Shown: positions 42,563-50,391 of the stretch, one piece after another
Layout: each line of letters starts with the position of its first letter
Position numbering within the stretch: position 1 is the stretch's first letter
NCBI GenBank assembly: GCA_900544375.1
Contig: UQUZ01000001.1
Location: 62,001-126,000 of the forward strand
Direction: 5' to 3'
DNA from: an uncultured Oscillospiraceae bacterium
Lineage (GTDB): Bacteria; Bacillota; Clostridia; Oscillospirales; Acutalibacteraceae
Length of the DNA: 64,000 nt
Made by a program: the position numbers and the translations under genes
The notes under the pieces: model-generated
The model's input: only the letters and a program-made list of their open reading frames with translations
Told to the model about the DNA's origin: nothing
Database searches by the model: none

Positions 42563-43129
42563 CTACATCATAATATAGAGCAGGGCCAGCAATAGCAGCT
42601 CATCAGCGCCCTCTCCATTCAACAAAAGCATCAGCGCGAGCAGTAGGGATTGATCGGAGCTACCCTCCGCCAGGCCCAGCGGCAAAGGGCGCTTTCCCGG
42701 CACAGCGCCTTGGGAGGCGTGCGGCTCCTCCTCCTGCACAGGCAGAGGCGTTTCCCTTTTCTCCTGGATATAATCCACTGGCAGGGAAATATGCTTTGGG
42801 GAACGCGGCTTACCCGCGGGCGGTTGTGAATGCTGCGGCTTATTGTCTAGAAAAGCAAGACGATCCGCGTCAACTTCCGTTTTTTCCGCTGTGGGCGCGA
42901 GCCCTGTTGGCAGGTGCTGCGGCTCCCGATGGGCGCTGTGCTCTGCGGCTTTTGCCTGCGGGGGCCCCTCCTGCGGCGCTGAAATGGGGGGAGATTCGCT
43001 TTTTTTTCGGTCTAATTCCTCCTGCGCGCGTTGGGCCGTCAGTTGGGCGCGGCGCTGCATTTCACGCACGCGCTGCGTGGCCTCCTCCTGCATGGCCATC
43101 AGCTCTTGGTATGTATAATCCCTCGCCAA
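42563..43129 (-). CDS. Unknown protein with charged N-terminus and hydrophobic C-terminal hairpin
   Basis: 188 residues. Residues 1-45 are a highly charged likely coiled coil (MQEEATQRVREMQRRAQL). A long proline-, glutamine- and glutamate-rich region without structure follows. The last 30 residues are almost purely leucine-rich and hydrophobic (LLLALMLLLNGEGADELLLL), like two short helices with a polar turn. It starts with TTG 43129, set by AGGGGGTG 7 bases upstream, one base after the previous stop. It is the last of three linked unknown genes. Confidence 0.65.
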   Translation of the reverse strand: MARDYTYQELMAMQEEATQRVREMQRRAQLTAQRAQEELDRKKSESPPISAPQEGPPQAKAAEHSAHREPQHLPTGLAPTAEKTEVDADRLAFLDNKPQHSQPPAGKPRSPKHISLPVDYIQEKRETPLPVQEEEPHASQGAVPGKRPLPLGLAEGSSDQSLLLALMLLLNGEGADELLLLALLYIMM

Positions 43130-43130
43130 A

Positions 43131-43523
43131 TCAAAGCACCCCCTGATCCCTTAAAATCGGCAGCATTTCCAGCAGCCGCATCATGCGAAGCGCCTCATCC
43201 GCCTTATGGCGGCGCTCAGGGCTCAGAAGAGGCTTGAGCGCTGCGATAAAGGCGGTTCTGGAATCATTCCCCCCGCCATTCATTGCGCCCATGATGGCAG
43301 ACAGTTTTTTCATCATTGCCGGATCGATTCCGGAGAGCGCGCCGAGCGCTTCCGCCGCCCCGTTTTGACCGGCCGTGGGCAGGGGTGTGTTCTGCTGAGT
43401 CGGTTCGGCCTGCTGGCCGCCCTGGTTCTGCCCGCCAAAGAGCGATTGCGCCACACTCTGCAAGGATTGGATATCATCCGGGCTGAGGCTGTTAATCAGG
43501 TTGCTTAAGTTCTTATCGTCCAT
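43131..43523 (-). CDS. Unknown protein, middle gene of a three-gene operon
   Basis: 130 residues. A helical head (NLSNLINSLSPDDIQSLQSV) and a glutamine/asparagine-rich linker lead to a conserved-looking tail (SRTAFIAALKPLLSPERRHK, then ADEALRMMRLLEMLPILRDQ). No membrane segment or catalytic motif is seen. I recall similar tails in hypothetical proteins of Clostridia. The gap to the upstream gene is 26 bases, and it is followed almost without a gap by the next gene. Confidence 0.7.
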   Translation of the reverse strand: MDDKNLSNLINSLSPDDIQSLQSVAQSLFGGQNQGGQQAEPTQQNTPLPTAGQNGAAEALGALSGIDPAMMKKLSAIMGAMNGGGNDSRTAFIAALKPLLSPERRHKADEALRMMRLLEMLPILRDQGVL

Positions 43524-43549
43524 TTTTCAAAATCCCCCTGTTTCGGTTG

Positions 43550-43822
43550 TTACCGGTTAAAATGCTGCCTGGTATCTAGGAGCTTTTCCAGCAGAGCCTG
43601 TGCCTGCGGCGTGGCAAGCAGCTTATCCGCGGCCTGACGGTCCTCCAAAAGCATCTTGAGCGTTTTTGCCTGCGTCGGGTTCATATTTTTGCGCACAAAA
43701 TCTTCCCAGTTTCCGCTATTGATTGCCTGCTCGATATCGGAAGCCGCTTTTCCGGAGGTTTCACTCAAATGCTTCAGAGCGGCCTTCATTTGTTCGGTGT
43801 TCAGATTTCTTCCGTCAATCAT
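43550..43822 (-). CDS. Small unknown helical protein, first gene of a three-gene operon
   Basis: 90 residues, predicted all-helical: LNTEQMKAALKHLSETSGKA at the start, NMNPTQAKTLKMLLEDRQAA in the middle and a terminal helix (LLATPQAQALLEKLLDT). I start at ATG 43822 with AGGTGG at the right distance; GTG 43834 lies on that SD. Its start codon overlaps the -35 of the divergent phosphoesterase promoter, so the two sides may affect one another. Confidence 0.72.
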   Translation of the reverse strand: MIDGRNLNTEQMKAALKHLSETSGKAASDIEQAINSGNWEDFVRKNMNPTQAKTLKMLLEDRQAADKLLATPQAQALLEKLLDTRQHFNR

Positions 43823-43850
43823 TGCATTCACCACCTGTAGTGTATATAAT
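43822..43850 (+). promoter_or_regulatory. Promoter of the phosphoesterase gene
   Basis: TTGCAT at 43822 and TATAAT at 43845 are 17 bases apart. Confidence 0.75.
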
Positions 43851-43922
43851 ACTAATATGCTTGCGATGGGGGAAAGTATGAACGATCTTTTACCCGATCT
43901 CTATGAAAGGAAGTCGGCTCGG

Positions 43923-44384
43923 ATGAGGCTCCTGGTAGTTTCTGATTCTCATGGGGATTCCTACGCGCTGTATCGCGCAATCCAGCAGCAGCCTGCGGCG
44001 CAGGTGGTCATCCATCTGGGCGATGGCGAAAACGATATGGAGCAGGCGATGGGCCTCTGCGGGGAGAAGCGCGTGATCTGCGTGCGGGGCAATTGCGATT
44101 GGGGCTCGATGCTGCCCGCCCTTTCACTGGAGCGGATTGCAGGCAAGCTGCTGTATCTTACGCATGGCTATGCGGAAAACGTAAAATACGGCGATGGGCA
44201 GCTCCGGCAGCAGGCGCGCGCCTGTAAGGCCGACATTGCATTATATGGCCACACCCATCGGGCTGTGACAGATTTTGAAGACGGCCTATACCTGATGAAC
44301 CCCGGCGCTGTTGCAAACGGGGAATACGGGATTGTCGACATCACGCAGGCGGGTATTGTGTGCGTGAATCACAAAATCAGATAG
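43923..44384 (+). CDS. yfcE: YfcE/MJ0936-type metallophosphoesterase
   Basis: 153 residues with all metal-binding motifs: LVVSDSHGD, LGDGEND, RGNCDW, LTHGY and GHTHRA. It belongs to the short phosphodiesterase branch (YfcE, MJ0936) with activity on model phosphodiesters and unknown natural substrates. I start at ATG 43923, where GAAAGGA is 10 bases upstream and the protein begins at the first beta strand; ATG 43878 is possible. Confidence 0.92.
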   Translation: MRLLVVSDSHGDSYALYRAIQQQPAAQVVIHLGDGENDMEQAMGLCGEKRVICVRGNCDWGSMLPALSLERIAGKLLYLTHGYAENVKYGDGQLRQQARACKADIALYGHTHRAVTDFEDGLYLMNPGAVANGEYGIVDITQAGIVCVNHKIR

Positions 44385-44516
44385 GCCGCGCAGCGCAAGC
44401 GGGCAGCCAGACAAGCTTCGCCGCCCTCTGCTTGATAAAAGGGCGATGAATAGTAGCCTGCATAGGATAGCCAGCGGCTGTATTTTTATGATTGTTGAAA
44501 AAGGAGCGCATTCGGC

Positions 44517-45140
44517 ATGAATGTTCTGATCGTCGGCGCGGGTAAAACCGGGCGAAGGCTCGCCCTTGCTTTATCCGGGCGAGGGTATGATGTTGCGGTG
44601 GTAGACCGCGATCAAAGCAGGCTCGACCTGTTGGGGGAGAATTTTGACGGCATCACGGTAGCGGGCGTTCCGGTGGATCGGGATGTGCTGATTTCCGCAG
44701 GCTGCGAAAATGCGGACGTTGCCTGTGTGATCACGCCGGAGGATAATGTCAACGTGATGGTCACGCAGCTTTTACGGACCGATTTTCAGGTGGAAACGAT
44801 TTATACCCGCATTTTGGACCCTTCCCGCGAGGCTGTTTTCCACAAATTTGGCCTGCACACGATCTGCGCCACCCGCTATGAGGCCGACCATCTGCTGGAC
44901 CTGATTACAAAGGAGGATGCGCAATTTTCCATGCTCCATTTTGGAAGCGCCTCCGTATCCTTTGAGGAGGTGCGCACGGATCGCCATGATTGGGGGCTCA
45001 AGCCCTCCCAGCTTTATCATCGTAAAAATGAAATGCCCTTTGCCGTGCGCCGCAAAGGCGGGCGGCTGTTCCTGACCAATGCGGAGAACCTAATTCTTTC
45101 GGAAGGCGACAGCGTGATTTTTGCGCAGATCAATGATTAA
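44517..45140 (+). CDS. trkA: TrkA-type NAD-binding regulatory protein (first of two)
   Basis: 207 residues: an RCK_N Rossmann domain (MNVLIVGAGKTGRRLALALS, then a VVDRD acidic end) and a weaker RCK_C domain from about 130. It would regulate a potassium transporter by binding nucleotide in the cytoplasm. ATG 44517 has a modest SD (AAAAGGAGCG). A second TrkA protein follows after 80 bases, and no TrkH/KtrB channel is in the window. Confidence 0.87.
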   Translation: MNVLIVGAGKTGRRLALALSGRGYDVAVVDRDQSRLDLLGENFDGITVAGVPVDRDVLISAGCENADVACVITPEDNVNVMVTQLLRTDFQVETIYTRILDPSREAVFHKFGLHTICATRYEADHLLDLITKEDAQFSMLHFGSASVSFEEVRTDRHDWGLKPSQLYHRKNEMPFAVRRKGGRLFLTNAENLILSEGDSVIFAQIND

Positions 45141-45220
45141 GGGGCCTTTTAAGCGCGTTTTCTGCAATATTTGTGGCCTCTTTTCACAAAAAGCGGCCTG
45201 GAAAGGAAATCGATACTATC

Positions 45221-45880
45221 ATGAGGAAAATACTGATCGTCGGCGGGGGTAATCTTGGCTATTTCCTCTCGCAGGCGCTGATGGAGGATGGCTATAGCGT
45301 CAGCCTGATTGAAAAGGAGAAGGAATACTGCCGGCGCGTTGCAAATTTGCTCGATATTCCCGTGATCTGCGGGGATGGAACCATGGTGGAAACGCTCGCG
45401 CGCGGCGGCGCGGGGAAGTGTGATACGCTGATCGCCGTAACTGGCAAGGATGAGGATAACCTGATCGCCTGCGAGCTTGCAAAGCAGCAGTTTAACGTTC
45501 CGCAGACGGTGGCGCGGGTCAATAACCCCAAGAATATGGATATCATGAAGAAGCTCGGCGTGGATATCACGATGTCCCCCACCCGGATTATCGCTGGGAT
45601 GATTGAACATGAGGTGGAGGGCGCGGCGGTGCGCTTGGTGGCGGATATCAACAACAGTGATGCGAGCATCAATGAATATAAGCTGCCGGAGCATTGGTCC
45701 CGTTCGGGCGCGACCGTTCAATCCCTGAATCTGCCGGAGGATTGCGTTTTAATTTATCTGATGCGGGATTCTTTGATTACGATTCCGCGCGGCAACACGG
45801 CGCTGATGGAGGGGGATGAGATTGTTGCCCTCACAGTGGGGAATACGGCGAAAACGTTGAAAAAGATATTTGAATTATAA
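45221..45880 (+). CDS. trkA: TrkA-type NAD-binding regulatory protein (second of two)
   Basis: 219 residues. RCK_N domain MRKILIVGGGNLGYFLSQAL with SLIEKEK, then VICGDGT, and an RCK_C domain from about 135. This is the more canonical of the pair (KtrA-like). I start at ATG 45221 behind GGAAAGGAAA. The two proteins differ clearly, so they may form a mixed ring rather than being redundant. Confidence 0.92.
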   Translation: MRKILIVGGGNLGYFLSQALMEDGYSVSLIEKEKEYCRRVANLLDIPVICGDGTMVETLARGGAGKCDTLIAVTGKDEDNLIACELAKQQFNVPQTVARVNNPKNMDIMKKLGVDITMSPTRIIAGMIEHEVEGAAVRLVADINNSDASINEYKLPEHWSRSGATVQSLNLPEDCVLIYLMRDSLITIPRGNTALMEGDEIVALTVGNTAKTLKKIFEL

Positions 45881-45887
45881 AAAACAG

Positions 45888-45911
45888 TAGGGGCGAACTG
45901 TGTTCGCCCGC
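45888..45911 (+). repeat. REP-like palindrome, copy 1
   Basis: GGGCGAAC-TGT-GTTCGCCC with TAG and GC flanks, right after the trkA stop. It is in inverted orientation to copies 2 and 3 and may act as a terminator (GCTTTTG follows). Confidence 0.85.
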
Positions 45912-45964
45912 TTTTGCCTCTTGTATAAACACATATAATCCATCAAGCTATTTTACCTAGGCCT

Positions 45965-45988
45965 GCGGGCGAACGCAGTTCGCCTCTA
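45965..45988 (-). repeat. REP-like palindrome, copy 2
   Basis: The reverse complement of copy 1 with two changes in 24 bases (GGCGAAC-GCA-GTTCGCC). Confidence 0.85.
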
Positions 45989-46023
45989 CGTCGTAATCAA
46001 AAACAGAAGATCTCAAAAGAAGA

Positions 46024-46053
46024 GGGGGGCGCACATGGTGCGCCTCCCTTTTT
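46024..46053 (+). terminator. Terminator downstream of the trkA pair
   Basis: GGGGGGCGCAC and GTGCGCCTCCC pair across ATG and are followed by TTTTT. Confidence 0.82.
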
Positions 46054-46095
46054 GGTCTGTTGAACTGGTTTTTCGATTATTGCTTTCAGGGAAAG

Positions 46096-46119
46096 GCAGG
46101 CGAACACAGTTCGCCCCTA
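46096..46119 (-). repeat. REP-like palindrome, copy 3
   Basis: Same orientation as copy 2, one change from the reverse complement of copy 1 (GGCGAAC-ACA-GTTCGCC). Confidence 0.85.
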
Positions 46120-46292
46120 TGGGGAAAGGGAGAGAGGTATTCATTATATGTAAATAAATGTTATTTTTTACAGGCTGATTTTTTGGTGCGATTTATAGGG
46201 AATGTCAAAATTAAAAATCATCTATCAAATTTGGGAATTATGTTATATTTACAGGCCCAAAAAAAATTTTTTTCATATCATTACACAAACTA

Positions 46293-46321
46293 TTTACTTT
46301 TCATAGGGATTATGATATTAT
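46293..46321 (+). promoter_or_regulatory. Possible promoter of the A+T-rich gene pair
   Basis: TTTACT at 46293 and TATTAT at 46316 are 17 bases apart, within an A+T-rich stretch where chance matches are likely. It would leave a 175-base leader. Confidence 0.45.
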
Positions 46322-46503
46322 TGTGATGTAATTTATGAGAAAACGTTCCATTCCGTCGTATTTTGGTTGTATTATGGAAGGAGGAGAAAAGAAAGGATTC
46401 CTTTGGGTCGAATAAATATTGGGTGAATATCCTTATATTTACGGAAAGAGAAATAAATTAGGGTAAAATCGAAACTTTCTATCAGAAAAAGGGGGTTAAT
46501 CAA

Positions 46504-46956
46504 GTGACAAATAAACAAAGAAGAATCCTAGAGGATGCAGAGATTTCGTCAGAATTAATGCATGAAGTTGATCATTATCTGAAGGATGTTGGTGCGGTGC
46601 TTTCCGGTACGATCCATGAAAAAGAAAATTATCTCACCATGCTTTGCAATGATATTGCAGAATTTGTTGATGTAAATCCGAGCGCTTCGATTAACAATAT
46701 TATTGGCGAATTCGGTACGCCGGAAAAGCATGCGGATGTTTTTCTAGAAAATAAAATGAAGGATAAGCCTGAAACCATCCGGAAACGTTTGGTTTTTCAT
46801 AGAGTAATTGCAATTGCTGCGGTTCTTGTTGTTGCTATTATTGGCATTGTGTATGCGTGTGCATTAATCGAAAATCATTGGATAAATAAAGGATATGATA
46901 CTGAATCCATTGAAAATGAAGAAGTTGTTATTCTACAAACAGACGAGAGGGATTAA
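46504..46956 (+). CDS. Single-helix membrane protein, DUF6120-like
   Basis: 150 residues. A soluble N-terminal helical domain (RILEDAEISSELMHEVDHYL, then NNIIGEFGTPEKHADVFLEN) is followed by one membrane helix (VIAIAAVLVVAIIGIVYAC) and an acidic tail. The IIGEFGTP segment resembles the HAAS-type domains that pair with PadR regulators (DUF1700/DUF6120). It starts with GTG 46504 behind AGGGGGTT. It is 6 bases before a secreted protein. Codon use is much more A+T-rich than in neighbouring genes, suggesting acquisition. No PadR gene is present. Confidence 0.68.
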   Translation: MTNKQRRILEDAEISSELMHEVDHYLKDVGAVLSGTIHEKENYLTMLCNDIAEFVDVNPSASINNIIGEFGTPEKHADVFLENKMKDKPETIRKRLVFHRVIAIAAVLVVAIIGIVYACALIENHWINKGYDTESIENEEVVILQTDERD

Positions 46957-46962
46957 GTTACG

Positions 46963-47436
46963 ATGAAAAAGAGAATATTATCATTATTTACTTTTCTAAT
47001 GTTGATTTTTTGTTTTATTGTTAGTGCCAGTGCCGCATCAGTTGTCAATACAAATGAATATATTGAATATTTTAGTGATGGAAGCTATGCAACAACTACG
47101 ATAGAAGAGTCTTTAGTTTTAACACGGGGAACAGTGTTTTTGAAATCGGGAAACAAAGTATATACATATTGGGATGCAAAAGGAAACGAGCAATTTAAAG
47201 TTACACTTTATGGAGAATTTAATGTTAATAGTGGTGTTAGTGCAACTTGTATTAAGTCTACAATTAATGTTAATATCACAAATGATAATTGGAAATTGAT
47301 TTCTCAGGAGGCAAGTAAGTCTGGTAATCAGGCAAAGGGAACGGTAACATTAAAAAGATATATGTTATTAATTCCAGTGGAGACTAGAGAAAAGACACTT
47401 ACATTAACATGTGATAAGAATGGCACCCTCTCTTAA
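46963..47436 (+). CDS. Secreted small protein, DUF6147-like
   Basis: 157 residues with a clear signal peptide (MKKRILSLFTFLMLIFCFIV, cut near SASAA). The mature part of about 130 residues is rich in serine, threonine and beta-strand patterns and has one pair of cysteines. I know no function. Together with the upstream membrane protein it resembles a pair seen in other Clostridia (DUF6120 with DUF6147), but that identity needs a database check. It shares the A+T-rich composition. Confidence 0.65.
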   Translation: MKKRILSLFTFLMLIFCFIVSASAASVVNTNEYIEYFSDGSYATTTIEESLVLTRGTVFLKSGNKVYTYWDAKGNEQFKVTLYGEFNVNSGVSATCIKSTINVNITNDNWKLISQEASKSGNQAKGTVTLKRYMLLIPVETREKTLTLTCDKNGTLS

Positions 47437-47485
47437 ATCTTTATAAAGTGTCGCATCCTCCATGGAAGCGTGGATTCATAAATGG

Positions 47486-48073
47486 TTATCCCTGTGGGGC
47501 GTTTTTACAACGCTTCACAGGGATAGCGGCTTTTTTGGGCAAATCGTTAGGATCGGTATGCAGAAGAACACAATTTACCCTCCGCTTAGGAGGACGGTCT
47601 ACCAGGTAAATCAGCTTCAGGCAGTATTCTTCCGCTCTCTTTTTTAAAAACGCCGCATCTTCCGCATCGATTTGGCCATAACACACGCAAACATTGCATT
47701 GCTGAATGATAGAGCGTCTGCCGCCTAGTATGCTGGCCAGGGATTGATAGCATGAAAGGAGATCAACGCCGTCGGCCTCCTCCTCTATCATTTCGTGAAA
47801 AAATTGCTCCCGTGGAGGATACCACTGGGATTGCATCGGGCAGGCAAGCTGAAGGAAAAGCCGCACGCGGGAATCGCTCTGCTTGCGCTCCAGCACGGCC
47901 CTGGCCGCCAACAGGTCGAAGCCGGTGGCCGCCCCAGTGTAAAACTGAAAGATCTCCTTACTGATGAGCCGATCCATCACATGGTTGATGCGGGCAATAA
48001 TCCGGCGCTCCTGCTCTTCTGGGATGCTTTCCGGGCCGGCAAAGCAACACGCTTTTTCAAAAAGTTTTCTCAT
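47486..48073 (-). CDS. SLOG/DUF1273-type nucleotide-binding family protein
   Basis: 195 residues. The core has ACCFAGPESIPEEQERRI, then FYTGAATGFDLLAARAVLER and CPMQSQWYPPREQFF, which is the YpsA/DprA-like SLOG layout (a glycine-rich GAATGFD loop for ligand binding). Such proteins sense or process nucleotide-derived ligands. I start at ATG 48073, where AAGGA is 8 bases upstream. The last codons overlap a hairpin at 47489-47523. It is not a DprA. Confidence 0.72.
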   Translation of the reverse strand: MRKLFEKACCFAGPESIPEEQERRIIARINHVMDRLISKEIFQFYTGAATGFDLLAARAVLERKQSDSRVRLFLQLACPMQSQWYPPREQFFHEMIEEEADGVDLLSCYQSLASILGGRRSIIQQCNVCVCYGQIDAEDAAFLKKRAEEYCLKLIYLVDRPPKRRVNCVLLHTDPNDLPKKAAIPVKRCKNAPQG

Positions 48074-48197
48074 GTTCAACATCCTTCATTTTGACTTCTT
48101 TTGGCCTTCACTATGGCCTCATAATGCAGTCACAGCAAAATCCGGTTTTCCTCTGTTCCCATAGGAAAAACAATATTAGAGAGAAGGTATTCAAACC

Positions 48198-48413
48198 GTG
48201 GATGGTATTATACGAAATTATACGTTTCGAATCAACTCGGAATTGCTGGAAAAGTTCCACTATGTTTCCCGGATAAACGGACGCTCCGCCAACATGCAGA
48301 TTTTAATCTATGTGCAGAAAACTGTGGAGCGCTATGAATCGGATAACGGGCCGATTGAGGTGCGGGGGATCAAATACACTCCCTCCAAAAAGCTCCCCGA
48401 CGAAAAGCGTTAG
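48198..48413 (+). CDS. Small ribbon-helix-helix (Arc-like) DNA-binding protein
   Basis: 71 residues. The N-terminal beta strand and two helices (IIRNYTFRINSELLEKFHYV and NGRSANMQILIYVQKTVERY) follow the Arc/MetJ ribbon-helix-helix pattern. The C-terminal tail is basic and flexible. It starts with GTG 48198 behind AGAAGG. A strong terminator follows. There is no toxin gene beside it, so an antitoxin role is not supported. Confidence 0.72.
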   Translation: MDGIIRNYTFRINSELLEKFHYVSRINGRSANMQILIYVQKTVERYESDNGPIEVRGIKYTPSKKLPDEKR

Positions 48414-48972
48414 CCGGGAGGCGTTGCCCATTCTGCCCCATTGGCGCGGCAGATAAAAAAGCACTGGGCGTCCGCTCTGGCGGACGCCCAGTGCTCTTTT
48501 GACGAAAAAGAAAAAGCGTTTCGTTGAACTGCACAAGAATCATGAGATATGGATTTTAGAAAAAGGATTCGATTTGTCAGGTGGTTCTTTTTCAGCAAGC
48601 ATAAAAAACAGGAATGCGCTCATGCCGCGCGGGAATTTTCTTTTGTCTTCTCACAAAAGGAAACAAAAAGAGCCGCGGGGAGTTCCCCGCGACCCCCGCA
48701 CGGCCCTGCGGCAGCAGTAAGCAGAGAGCCACGACCCAACCCGTTCGGCGAGCCTTCCCAAACTCGCTGTGCTTGTGCAGCAAGCGCATACTCACCGGCG
48801 TTTCAAACACATGGAAAGGCTCGTTTTTTGCTGCTACGCAACAAGATTCTGCGGGCGCTGCCTTGGCCTTCCGCCAGCGCTCAGTGGCGCAGAAAAATGC
48901 TGCTTACGAAAGCGCTCTGAAACCCTGCTTTTTGTTTTGTGTGCTCTTTTCAAACGATAGAAAGTGGCAAGC
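48414..48972. other. Gene-free stretch with hairpins
   Basis: After the terminator at 48460 this 450-base stretch holds a palindrome (48674-48691, CGCGGGGA-GT-TCCCCGCG). Open frames on both strands have no SD or family. It may be a dispersed non-coding repeat of this genome, which cannot be tested from one window. Confidence 0.45.
48460..48500 (+). terminator. Terminator of the Arc-like gene
   Basis: AGCACTGGGCGTCCG and CGGACGCCCAGTGCT form a perfect 15-base stem with a 6-base loop and CTTTT after it. Confidence 0.92.
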
Positions 48973-50391
48973 TTATTCCAAGCCGAAGAAGGCTTTAAAG
49001 GCGCGGAAGGCCATATAAACGTCGATTTTAGAAACCACCTCAAAGGGCGCGTGCATCGAAAGCACCGGAACGCCAACATCCACAACGTCCACATCGAGGT
49101 TCGCTACATACATGGCAACCGTTCCGCCGCCGCCGAGATCTACCCTGCCGAGCTCCCCGGTTTGCCAGCAGATTTGTTTTTCGTCAAAAAGCCTGCGCAC
49201 TTCGCCCATGAATTCCGCGCTGGCGTCCGACGTGCCCGATTTGCCGCGGGAGCCGGTGTATTTTGTCACGACTACGCCGCGGTTGAGGTAGGCGGCGTTT
49301 TTCTTTTCAATCACATCCGGGAAAGTGGGGTCAAAGGCGGCGTTCACATCCGCGGACAGGCAGCGGGAGCGGCTGAGCACGTCGCGCGCCTCCAGCCCTT
49401 CCATGCGGGCGAGATCCGCGATGAAATATTTGAGATAGGAGGAGTTGAGGCCGGTGTTGCCATCGCTGCCCGTCTCCTCCTTATCGGTGAGGACGGTGAT
49501 CGCCGTATATTCCGGCTTTTCGCAGGCAAAGGCCGCCATAGCGGCCGGGTATGCGCACACACGGTCGTCATGGCCGTAGCCGCCGATCATGCTGCGGTCA
49601 AAGCCGATGTCGCACACCGGGAAGGCGGGCACGAGCTCAAGCTCCGCGCTGAGGAAATCGCTCTCCACAATGCCGTATTTTTCATGGAGCAGCTTCATAA
49701 TATTGAGCTTCACAAGCTCGCTGCCCTCATCGCTGCGGAAGGGCCGGCTGCCGATGAGAATGTTGAGCTCCTCGCCCCGCACGCCGTCTGCAAGCGTGCG
49801 CTTCATCTGCTCCTGTGCCAAATGGGGGAGCAGGTCGGTTACAACGAATTTCGGCTCATCCGGCTGCTCGCCGATGCTCACATTGATCTTGCTGCCGTCG
49901 CGGCGGATGATCACGCCGTGCAGAGAGAGGGGAATTGCCGTCCACTGGTATTTTTTGATGCCGCCGTAATAATGGGTTTTGAACAGGGCCATCTCAAAAT
50001 CCTCATAGAGTGGGTTGGGCTTGAGATCAAGGCGGGGAGAATCAATATGCGCCGCGGCAATCCGCACGCCTTCTCCCACGCTCTTTTCCCCGATGACGGC
50101 GAGAATAATGGCTTTTTCCCGGTTTAGGCGGTAAACTTTATCGCCCGCGTGGTATTTCTTTTGCGGATTAAAGGGAGTGAAGCCCAGCGCCTCTGCCTTG
50201 CGGCAGAAAAATCCAGCGGCTTCTCGCTCCGTTTTGGCGGAATTTAAAAAGACCTTGTAATCCTCGCAAAATTGATCGGCGCGCTCAATCTCCGCGTCGG
50301 CCAGGCCGCCGCGCATCGCGTGCTTCGGCTTGAGGAACAATTCCTCCTGTAGCTGCTCGGCCTTGCTCTTTTCTTTGCCTAAATTGCTCAT
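48973..50391 (-). CDS. M18 family aminopeptidase
   Basis: 472 residues of the di-zinc M18 family: IAAAHIDSPRLDLKPNPLY, then GYGHDDRVCAYPA, TDKEETGSDGNTG and LSMHAPFEVVSK, which supply the metal ligands and catalytic residues. Members remove N-terminal aspartate, glutamate or leucine from peptides; I cannot tell which here. The first 4 bases overlap the transglycosylase stop. It is the last gene of the leftward operon. Confidence 0.95.
   Translation of the reverse strand: MSNLGKEKSKAEQLQEELFLKPKHAMRGGLADAEIERADQFCEDYKVFLNSAKTEREAAGFFCRKAEALGFTPFNPQKKYHAGDKVYRLNREKAIILAVIGEKSVGEGVRIAAAHIDSPRLDLKPNPLYEDFEMALFKTHYYGGIKKYQWTAIPLSLHGVIIRRDGSKINVSIGEQPDEPKFVVTDLLPHLAQEQMKRTLADGVRGEELNILIGSRPFRSDEGSELVKLNIMKLLHEKYGIVESDFLSAELELVPAFPVCDIGFDRSMIGGYGHDDRVCAYPAAMAAFACEKPEYTAITVLTDKEETGSDGNTGLNSSYLKYFIADLARMEGLEARDVLSRSRCLSADVNAAFDPTFPDVIEKKNAAYLNRGVVVTKYTGSRGKSGTSDASAEFMGEVRRLFDEKQICWQTGELGRVDLGGGGTVAMYVANLDVDVVDVGVPVLSMHAPFEVVSKIDVYMAFRAFKAFFGLE

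Larger units (their letters stand above)
45989..46292. other. Gene-free stretch with repeats and a terminator
   Basis: Besides REP copy 3 and the terminator at 46024, the stretch turns A+T-rich from about 46140. An 88-codon open frame at 46060 runs across the REP repeat and is not a gene. Confidence 0.5.

Noticed and set aside
46060..46326. 88-codon open frame downstream of the trkA pair
   Set aside because: It reads across a REP palindrome and into the A+T-rich stretch, without SD.
48198..48413. Arc-like protein as an antitoxin
   Set aside because: No toxin gene adjoins it, and it has its own terminator.
48549..49018. Several overlapping frames before the M18 gene
   Set aside because: No SD, low-complexity composition, and they compete with each other in the same stretch.
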